Below are positions 4,179-7,785 of a stretch of 7,785 bases of DNA, piece after piece. Within the stretch, counting starts at the first letter, position 1; each line of letters opens with the position of its first letter. This stretch comes from Candidatus Gastranaerophilales bacterium. GTDB lineage: Bacteria; Cyanobacteriota; Vampirovibrionia; Gastranaerophilales; Gastranaerophilaceae. Location: assembly GCA_910587055.1 (NCBI GenBank), contig CAJUKY010000037.1, forward strand, positions 1 through 7,785. The letters are read 5' to 3'. Position numbers and translations under genes: made by a program. Below the pieces are notes generated by a model. It saw only the letters and a program-made list of their open reading frames with translations, had not been told where the DNA came from and did not search any database.

Positions 4179-6350
4179 ATGGGAAACGTGAGAAGCAGGA
4201 GAGCAAAAAATAATAAAAAAAAGAAGAAGGGAAATATTTTCCTCTATCTTTTAATGATGGCAGCATCTGCCGTACTTGCTGCGGTTGCAGCCTTTAATCT
4301 CTATCTTGCTTCGCTTCCTCCAATCAGCAACTTTGAAGATATTAAACCAAACCCCGTTACTTCAATATATTCTTCTGACGGTGAAAATATTAAAACATTT
4401 ACTGTATTCAGGTTTGAAAAGGTATCAATTAAAGATATTCCCAATAATTTAAAATATGCAATTATTGCAACCGAAGATAAGAATTTTTATCACCACAGAG
4501 GGTTTGATACAATCGGTTTATTAAGGTCTGTTATAGTAAACCTTAAAGCAGGTTCTGCAAAACAGGGGGCAAGTACTATTACCCAGCAGCTTGCAAGGAT
4601 TTTATTCCTGTCAAATGAAAGGACTTTTGACAGAAAAATTAAAGAATTGATTATTGCGCACAGAATTGAAAAGACCATTTCAAAAGATGAAATTCTTGAA
4701 ATGTATTTAAATTCCGTGTATTTAGGTTCAGGAACATACGGTGTTTTATCTGCCTCAAAAACTTATTTTAATAAAAACTTAAATGAACTGACCCTTGCAG
4801 AAGCTGCCTTGATTGCAGGTCTTCCGCAGGCACCGAGTGTATATTCGCCACTGCAAAATCCGAAAAAATCTATTGAAAGGCGAAATCAGGTTTTAAAAAG
4901 GCTTTATAAAACAGGGTATATTACACGCGAACAGTATGAAAAATCTGTTAAAGAAGAATTGCATTTGAGCAAAAAGCCAAGAATGTATTCTTTTAATAAA
5001 GCACCTTATTTTATTGATTTTGTTTTAAAAGAGCTTGAATATATCGGCTTTCGCGAAGAAGATATATCACAGGGCGGTTTGAAGATTTATACCACGCTTG
5101 ATTTCAGAGCGCAGGAGGCGGCTGATAATGCAATAAATAATCGTCTTGCCGCTGCAAAATTGACCGGTGATAAGACGCAGATGGCTTTGTTTTCGTTTTC
5201 TCCCACCACGGGTAAGATTTTTGCCTATATAGGCGGCAAAAACTATGAAAAGAGCCAGTACGACAGAATTTTAAACGCTGTAAGGCCCCCGGGGTCTTCG
5301 TTTAAACCTTTTGTTTATGCAACTGCGCTGCAGCAAGGTGTGAAAGTTAATGATATCGTAAGTGATACACCCGTAACATTCGGAAGATGGTCGCCAAGAA
5401 ACTATGGCGGAAAGTACAGAGGCTCAATGCCTGTCTGGCAGGCGCTTGCCGTATCCTCTAACGTAGTTGCGGTTAAGATGATTGAAAAAGTCGGCGTTCC
5501 GAATGTTATTGCTACTGCAAGAGAAATGGGGATTACAACTCATCTTCATTCGGATATGACAATTGCACTCGGGTCAAACGGTGTTAAATTATATGATATG
5601 GTAATAGCATACGGCGCTTTTGCAAACGGCGGTTTCAGGGTACGTCCTTATGCTGTTGAAAGAGTTGAAAATTCAAGAGGGGTTGTAGTTTATGAAAACC
5701 CCGGGCCTAAAAATGTTAAGGTTATAAGCTATGATACAGCCGCAGGAATGACATTTATGCTTCAAAAGGTAGTTGAAGTTGGAACCGGCCGCGCTGCCAA
5801 TATCGGTCGCGCCGTTGCAGGAAAAACAGGAACAACAGATGACTACAGGGATGCATGGTTTGTAGGGTATACGCCTGATGTTGTAACGGGCGTATGGCTC
5901 GGAAATGATAATAATTCAAAATTGCCCGGTATTACCGGCGGTTTAATGCCTGCGCAGGTTTGGGCAGATTATATGAAAGTTGCGCTTCAAAATTACCCGA
6001 ATTCTGTGTTTGATTACCCGAAACCCGATACTTCAGTCGGCAGAGCTGTTGTAATAACGGAAGAGCCGACAGAAAAAATGGAAGAAGATGACACCGATAT
6101 AAATATTGGCGATGATATGCCGTCTTTGCTTCCGGATGCTTCAAAATCTGACAAAAAGCAGGATGATGAAACAGAAAAAGACAAAAAACGCAAGGAAAAA
6201 GATAAAGACAGGGATAAGGATAAAGATAAAATAATGCAGCCTGCGCCTCCGGTTCCTGTTACTCCGAATAAGCCGTTTAATGCGGATGCTCCGGCACCTT
6301 CGGCACCAAGCCCGTCTGTAGGTTCAAGTGATGTGCCTCTGCCTGAATAA
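4179..6350 (+). CDS. Class A penicillin-binding protein (bifunctional peptidoglycan glycosyltransferase/transpeptidase)
   Basis: This 723-residue PBP1A-like enzyme polymerises lipid II and cross-links stem peptides at the outer face of the cytoplasmic membrane. A lysine/arginine-rich cytoplasmic start (1-17) is followed by one membrane anchor (about 19-46). The GT51 domain shows EDKNFYHHRGFD with E99, GASTITQQLAR (130-140), RKIKE with E156, and EILEMYLNSVYLG (171-183). The transpeptidase has the S373-S-F-K376 tetrad, SSN at 426-428 and KTG at 549-551. Residues from about 613 form a tail without recognised domains: an acidic stretch, a Lys/Asp-rich run (656-684) and a Pro/Ala-rich end. An in-frame TAG at 4167-4169 rules out an earlier start, and there is no Shine-Dalgarno, which suggests a leaderless mRNA. 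pbpA, ponA and mrcA names are not distinguishable here. Confidence 0.95.
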   Translation: MGNVRSRRAKNNKKKKKGNIFLYLLMMAASAVLAAVAAFNLYLASLPPISNFEDIKPNPVTSIYSSDGENIKTFTVFRFEKVSIKDIPNNLKYAIIATEDKNFYHHRGFDTIGLLRSVIVNLKAGSAKQGASTITQQLARILFLSNERTFDRKIKELIIAHRIEKTISKDEILEMYLNSVYLGSGTYGVLSASKTYFNKNLNELTLAEAALIAGLPQAPSVYSPLQNPKKSIERRNQVLKRLYKTGYITREQYEKSVKEELHLSKKPRMYSFNKAPYFIDFVLKELEYIGFREEDISQGGLKIYTTLDFRAQEAADNAINNRLAAAKLTGDKTQMALFSFSPTTGKIFAYIGGKNYEKSQYDRILNAVRPPGSSFKPFVYATALQQGVKVNDIVSDTPVTFGRWSPRNYGGKYRGSMPVWQALAVSSNVVAVKMIEKVGVPNVIATAREMGITTHLHSDMTIALGSNGVKLYDMVIAYGAFANGGFRVRPYAVERVENSRGVVVYENPGPKNVKVISYDTAAGMTFMLQKVVEVGTGRAANIGRAVAGKTGTTDDYRDAWFVGYTPDVVTGVWLGNDNNSKLPGITGGLMPAQVWADYMKVALQNYPNSVFDYPKPDTSVGRAVVITEEPTEKMEEDDTDINIGDDMPSLLPDASKSDKKQDDETEKDKKRKEKDKDRDKDKDKIMQPAPPVPVTPNKPFNADAPAPSAPSPSVGSSDVPLPE
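6201..6230 (+). repeat. Five-unit hexanucleotide repeat in the PBP tail
   Basis: Five consecutive in-frame hexamers, four GATAAA/GATAAG-like and one GACAGG, encode the alternating run DKDRDKDKDK. The unit is 6 bases, so slippage would change the tail length by Asp-Lys pairs without breaking the frame. It lies within the charged C-terminal part of the PBP. Confidence 0.6.
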
Positions 6351-6370
6351 TTCAGCGTTATTTATTAAAT

Positions 6371-7024
6371 TCAATGCGCTAAAATTTTATTAACAATTTT
6401 TTCAAAATTGTTATCATTTTGTTTAATAATATCAAGAACTTTAATGCTGCCGAATTTTTCAATTAATTCAGGAGCGGTTATTATTGCGGGGTCTTTTGTA
6501 TTTTTAGGGTAATTTGAAATTACAACTCCTAAAATTTCAATATCTAATGAACGGAGCGCATTTAATGTTAAAAGAACGTGGTTTATTGTGCCTAAATCAG
6601 GTCTTGCAACCACAATAACGGGCAGATTTAATTTTTTAATAACATCTGAAATAAGTGAATTTTCGTTAACCGGAACAAATAATCCGCCTGAGCCTTCCGT
6701 TATAACAATATCGCACTCCTGTGCAAGATTTTTATAATCCTCTTTGATTTTATCAAGGCTTATTTCAATACCGTCAATTTTTGCTGAAATTGAAGGGGTG
6801 CAGGGTGTATTTGTAATGTATGAATTCTTTAAGATAAGATTGTTTTGGTTTTGTGTATCTTGTTTTACGCTGTCTGCATCAGATAAAACATTCGGTATAA
6901 TTCCGCTTTGAAGAGGTTTAAAATAGCCTGTTTTTTTGCCTCTTTTTAATAATTCCCGCACAATCCCTCTTGAAACATAGGTTTTGCCGGCATCAGTATC
7001 TGTGGATGTTATAAAAATATTCAT
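6371..7024 (-). CDS. bioD: ATP-dependent dethiobiotin synthetase
   Basis: BioD closes the ureido ring of 7,8-diaminopelargonic acid with CO2 and ATP, the penultimate step of biotin synthesis, in the cytoplasm. The 217-residue product has a P-loop TDTDAGKT (residues 8-15; usual form GTDTGVGKT), the substrate-binding Lys in KPLQSG (K36), the Mg/ATP residue D51, and EGSGGLFVPV (110-119) corresponding to the EGAGG motif. AAGGAG (7032-7037), 7 bases from the ATG, supports the start. It follows the HD-domain gene by 40 bases and is probably co-transcribed with it. No other bio gene is in view, so the pathway may be scattered. It converges on the PBP gene with only 20 bases between stop codons. Confidence 0.94.
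   Translation of the reverse strand: MNIFITSTDTDAGKTYVSRGIVRELLKRGKKTGYFKPLQSGIIPNVLSDADSVKQDTQNQNNLILKNSYITNTPCTPSISAKIDGIEISLDKIKEDYKNLAQECDIVITEGSGGLFVPVNENSLISDVIKKLNLPVIVVARPDLGTINHVLLTLNALRSLDIEILGVVISNYPKNTKDPAIITAPELIEKFGSIKVLDIIKQNDNNFEKIVNKILAH
6391..6413 (-). other. Strong AT-rich hairpin within the 3' end of bioD
   Basis: A perfect 10-bp stem, TAACAATTTT (6391-6400) with AAAATTGTTA (6404-6413), has a 3-base loop. It falls inside the bioD coding region close to the stop and near the end of the convergent PBP gene. Neither strand has a continuous T run directly after the stem, so terminator function is doubtful. It may only reflect coding constraint, or it may help end either convergent transcript. 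Confidence 0.3.
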
Positions 7025-7064
7025 GAAAATTCTCCTTATAACAGAAATTTTACTCCTTTAAAAA

Positions 7065-7553
7065 TCAGAGTAAATAAATAGATTTAAACAAAGTGATGCC
7101 GGTGCCTGTTTTGAATATTTTTTTAAGAGCGGATTGAATATTTTCTTTTGAATAGCAGCTTTCATCGGCATTTACGATATAGTCTGCTTCTAACAGTATC
7201 TGATAGTCTAATCCGTTAACAGAGTCATATGTATGGTGGTGTCCTACAAGATAGACAATTCTGTCTTTTATTTCATCGGAAAGCCCCGAATCGTTAAGAA
7301 ATTCTTCTGCAATTATAATTCCTTCTTTTTCCTGGTATTTGCCGTTTGTATTTCCGTATTTTTTGCGGCACAAAGGACAAGCTATATCATGGATTATAGC
7401 TGCAATTTCAAGAATTTTTTGTGTTCGTTCATCGAGTTTTTCACCTTCTCCTATAAGCTTTGCAAAGGTATAAACCTTAATAAAGTGATTAATATCATGC
7501 AGATTTCCGCCGGAATAAGAAATCATTTTTAGTATAATATCTGAAGTTTTCAT
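7065..7553 (-). CDS. HD-domain protein, probable metal-dependent phosphohydrolase
   Basis: The 162-residue cytoplasmic protein is essentially a single HD domain. The ordered metal ligands are visible: H23, the H55-D56 doublet in IIHDIAC, histidines in VGHHHTY (105-107) and D124 in LEADYIVN. HD enzymes hydrolyse nucleotides, cyclic dinucleotides or other phosphoesters, and the substrate here is unknown. A CPLC sequence (59-62) follows the HD doublet. From memory, similar small HD proteins with this CPLC and KYGNTNGKYQEKEG occur in gut anaerobes. No good Shine-Dalgarno precedes the ATG at 7553, and a -10-like box ends 6 bases upstream, which suggests a leaderless transcript. It is the first gene of a probable two-gene unit with bioD, but a role in biotin synthesis is not implied. 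Confidence 0.88.
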   Translation of the reverse strand: MKTSDIILKMISYSGGNLHDINHFIKVYTFAKLIGEGEKLDERTQKILEIAAIIHDIACPLCRKKYGNTNGKYQEKEGIIIAEEFLNDSGLSDEIKDRIVYLVGHHHTYDSVNGLDYQILLEADYIVNADESCYSKENIQSALKKIFKTGTGITLFKSIYLL

Positions 7554-7559
7554 ATACAG

Positions 7560-7588
7560 ATTTTACTTCTTGAAAGATAATATGTAAA
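7560..7588 (-). promoter_or_regulatory. Candidate promoter for the HD-bioD unit, leaderless geometry
   Basis: On the minus strand TTTACA (7588-7583) and TAAAAT (7565-7560) are separated by exactly 17 bases. Each matches the sigma70-type consensus at 5 of 6 positions. The -10 ends 6 bases before the HD-gene ATG, with CTGTAT between, so transcription should start at or beside the start codon. Confidence 0.6.
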
Positions 7589-7609
7589 CTTTTTAAACAG
7601 GAATTAAAT

Positions 7610-7643
7610 AAAAAAACGGGCGCAAAGGTTACAAATTGCGCCC
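7610..7643 (-). terminator. Intrinsic terminator for the gene entering from the right
   Basis: GGGCGCAA (7618-7625) pairs with TTGCGCCC (7636-7643) in a perfect 8-bp GC-rich stem with a 10-base loop. On the minus strand the stem is followed by G and then seven T residues (7616-7610). It lies 85 bases after the stop of the glycine-rich gene and just upstream of the HD-gene promoter, insulating the two units. Confidence 0.88.
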
Positions 7644-7728
7644 TATTGAAAAGTTGTTCATCTAAAATTTTATTGTGTTAAAGGTTCGGTGCGGTAAATT
7701 CTGCCGGCAGCTTTATATGGCGAAATTT

Positions 7729-7785
7729 TTAATTATTCCATTCAATTACCACCATACCGTTTGCACCTTTTCCGCCTGTATATGC
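7729..7785 (-). CDS. C-terminal end of a glycine-rich protein (partial)
   Basis: The minus strand enters from the right edge and reads 18 codons, AYTGGKGANGMVVIEWNN, to a TAA at 7731-7729. Glycine-rich ends with a G-A-N-G-hydrophobic-VIEW pattern are common at the C-terminus of phage tail-fibre-like and other glycine-rich surface or structural proteins. This short piece suits that class but cannot show function. The frame leads to the terminator at 7643-7610, with a perfect CTGCCGGCAG palindrome (7701-7710) in between. It could be a cell-surface or prophage-derived protein. Confidence 0.6.
   Translation of the reverse strand, partial: AYTGGKGANGMVVIEWNN

Noticed and set aside
5932..6144. Minus-strand open frame within the PBP gene
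   Set aside because: It is antisense to a clear coding region with no supporting signals. The same applies to 4490-4678.
7233..7532. Plus-strand 99-codon open frame over the HD gene
   Set aside because: It is the antisense shadow of a gene with intact HD catalytic residues. The translation is Phe/Cys-rich with no family match.
1..7785. A novel defence, mobile or CRISPR-like system
   Set aside because: There are no spaced repeats, transposase, integrase, nuclease or toxin-antitoxin pair. The HD protein stands alone next to bioD, without defence partners.

Overview
The window is AT-rich bacterial chromosome holding the middle of the spc ribosomal-protein operon, followed by unrelated housekeeping genes. 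No rRNA, tRNA, CRISPR array, insertion sequence or phage integration signature was found. The lineage cannot be fixed from this window alone. Low GC, a zinc-ribbon S14 whose core (RDFGL, LREFAHRGLLPGV) resembles the cyanobacterial form, a class A PBP with a long tail, and HAD and HD proteins of a kind I recall from gut anaerobes would suit a gut-associated lineage such as the non-photosynthetic cyanobacterial relatives (Vampirovibrionia/Gastranaerophilales). That is a guess.

Region 1 (1-1260, +): the last codons of rplN (L14), then rplX (L24), rplE (L5) and rpsN (S14) in canonical spc order. Region 2 (1261-2429): the operon is interrupted. A strong intrinsic terminator follows rpsN, then a degraded-looking minus-strand fragment, then a HAD-family phosphatase gene on + with its own ribosome binding site, then a candidate promoter ahead of rpsH. 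Region 3 (2430-4136, +): rpsH (S8), rplF (L6) and rplR (L18), separated by unusually long spacers (204 and 140 bases) that can fold into hairpins, and closed by a strong terminator. The usual next genes (rpsE, rpmD, rplO, secY) do not follow.

Region 4 (4145-6350, +): a class A penicillin-binding protein with both glycosyltransferase and transpeptidase domains and a long charged, proline-rich C-terminal tail. Region 5 (6371-7588, -): a two-gene unit of an HD-domain hydrolase and bioD (dethiobiotin synthetase), convergent with the PBP gene. Region 6 (7610-7785, -): a terminator and the C-terminal end of a glycine-rich protein that enters from beyond the right edge.

The ribosomal genes together supply 50S and 30S subunit proteins. 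The PBP builds and cross-links peptidoglycan, and BioD makes a biotin precursor. The most useful new observations are regulatory. The PBP and HD genes both lack a convincing Shine-Dalgarno sequence and both have a -10-like hexamer ending exactly 6 bases before the ATG, the geometry of leaderless transcripts, whereas most other genes here have clear purine-rich ribosome binding sites. The ribosomal spacers look structured and may hold cis-regulatory RNA. I see no evidence for a new defence or mobile system.
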